Below are positions 4,738-5,141 of a stretch of DNA of 5,141 bases, piece after piece. Source of the DNA: Myxococcales bacterium (GTDB lineage Bacteria; Myxococcota_A; Polyangia; Polyangiales; Polyangiaceae); contig JAAFHJ010000390.1 in NCBI GenBank assembly GCA_013298325.1, positions 1-5,141 of the forward strand, in the 5' to 3' direction. The notes below the pieces were generated by a model. The model saw nothing but the letters and a program-made list of their open reading frames with translations. It made no database searches and was not told the origin of the DNA. Made by a program: the position numbers and the translations under genes. Position 1 is the stretch's first letter, and each line of letters opens with the position of its first letter.

Positions 4738-5141
4738 ATGCTGTCGCGCACCGCCGCCCTCGCCGGTTCCCTTCTCGTCGTCGGCTATCCGGAGGGGGCA
4801 TCCGGAGGAGTCTCCGAACGCCTCCTCGCGGCCCTTCGCCGCGGCGAGCGGGCAGGAGCGATTCTTTTTCGCCGAAATATTCCGCAAAATGGGGACTTTG
4901 CGCCGCTCGTCGCCGCAATCCATTCGCTGCAAGAGGCGACGCCAGACGGCGCACCGATCGTGGCCGTTGACCAGGAAGGGGGGCGCGTGCGGCGACTGCC
5001 GGCCCCCGCGCTGGTCGTCCCGCCGATGCGTGTACTCTCCAAGCATCCCGAGCTCCTCGAAGCGACCGCCCTCGCCGTCGCCCGCGAACTGCGCGCACTC
5101 GGTTTTACCATGAATTTCGCGCCAGTGCTCGACGTCGCGAG
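4738..5141 (+). CDS. nagZ: NagZ-like beta-N-acetylhexosaminidase, GH3 family (5' part)
   Basis: The first 134 residues of a glycoside hydrolase family 3 enzyme run off the right edge; the family is usually about 340 residues, so roughly 60 percent is missing. The N-terminus SLLVVGYPEG is the first barrel strand, not a signal peptide, so the enzyme should be cytoplasmic. GAILFRRNI (40-48), VAVDQEGGRVRRL (75-87) and LGFTMNFAPVLDV (121-133) are signature segments of NagZ. Such enzymes remove GlcNAc from GlcNAc-anhydroMurNAc muropeptides during peptidoglycan recycling. The catalytic His/Asp loop and the Asp nucleophile lie beyond the window and cannot be checked. The ATG at 4738 fits the expected start of the first strand and no other ATG occurs before residue 97, but no ribosome binding site precedes it. 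The start is only 17 bp from the divergent lipoprotein start, so its promoter must lie inside that gene. Confidence 0.92.
   Translation, partial: MLSRTAALAGSLLVVGYPEGASGGVSERLLAALRRGERAGAILFRRNIPQNGDFAPLVAAIHSLQEATPDGAPIVAVDQEGGRVRRLPAPALVVPPMRVLSKHPELLEATALAVARELRALGFTMNFAPVLDVA

Noticed and set aside
4721..5098. N-terminal extension of the CAP lipoprotein to an upstream start at 5098 on the minus strand
   Set aside because: The extension is antisense to nagZ and would bury the lipoprotein signal peptide; the start at 4720 has a good ribosome binding site and a proper lipobox.
3545..5113. Plus-strand open frame of 522 codons spanning the CAP lipoprotein and nagZ start
   Set aside because: It overlaps three well-supported genes (TPR, CAP lipoprotein, NagZ) in other frames, and its Arg-rich product has no recognisable motif; it is a GC-bias artefact.

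Overview
This 5.1 kb window is GC-rich and bacterial. I place it, as an inference, in the Myxococcota, probably a Polyangia-type myxobacterium. The reasons are the pilin N-terminal helix (VYGVSKYIANAKTAEAR), the sigma-54-type promoter in front of the pilin gene, the pilin-plus-TPR neighbourhood, and a NagZ-like GH3 enzyme whose N-terminus resembles myxobacterial ones. No rRNA, tRNA, CRISPR array or insertion sequence is visible.

Left part (1-1067, minus strand): the probable first 28 codons of an unidentified gene run off the left edge (84 to 1). Next comes a complete LysR-family regulator (1067 to 174), with two small GC-rich inverted repeats just after its stop.

Middle part (1068-3648, plus strand): a 410-bp non-coding region separates the regulator from a type IV pilin gene. 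It holds a near-perfect 16-bp-arm inverted repeat (1286-1329), an 11-bp direct repeat (1324-1357) and a strong -24/-12 (sigma-54) promoter at 1403-1420. Three genes follow in one direction: a type IV pilin (1478-2092); an intrinsic terminator (2154-2179); a shorter, degenerate pilin homologue that has lost the residues expected for prepilin processing (about 2234-2743); and, overlapping its stop codon, a secreted or membrane-anchored TPR-like protein (2740-3648). The likely logic is high pilin expression from a sigma-54 promoter, with limited readthrough into the pilin-like/TPR pair. This pilin, pseudo-pilin and TPR cassette is the most interesting part of the window.

Right part (3649-5141): a CAP/SCP-domain lipoprotein (4720 to 3677, minus strand) converges on the TPR gene. 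It is head-to-head, with only 17 bp between start codons, with the 5' part of a NagZ-like beta-N-acetylhexosaminidase (4738 to beyond the right edge). NagZ enzymes act in peptidoglycan recycling, so this end of the window may be cell-envelope related.
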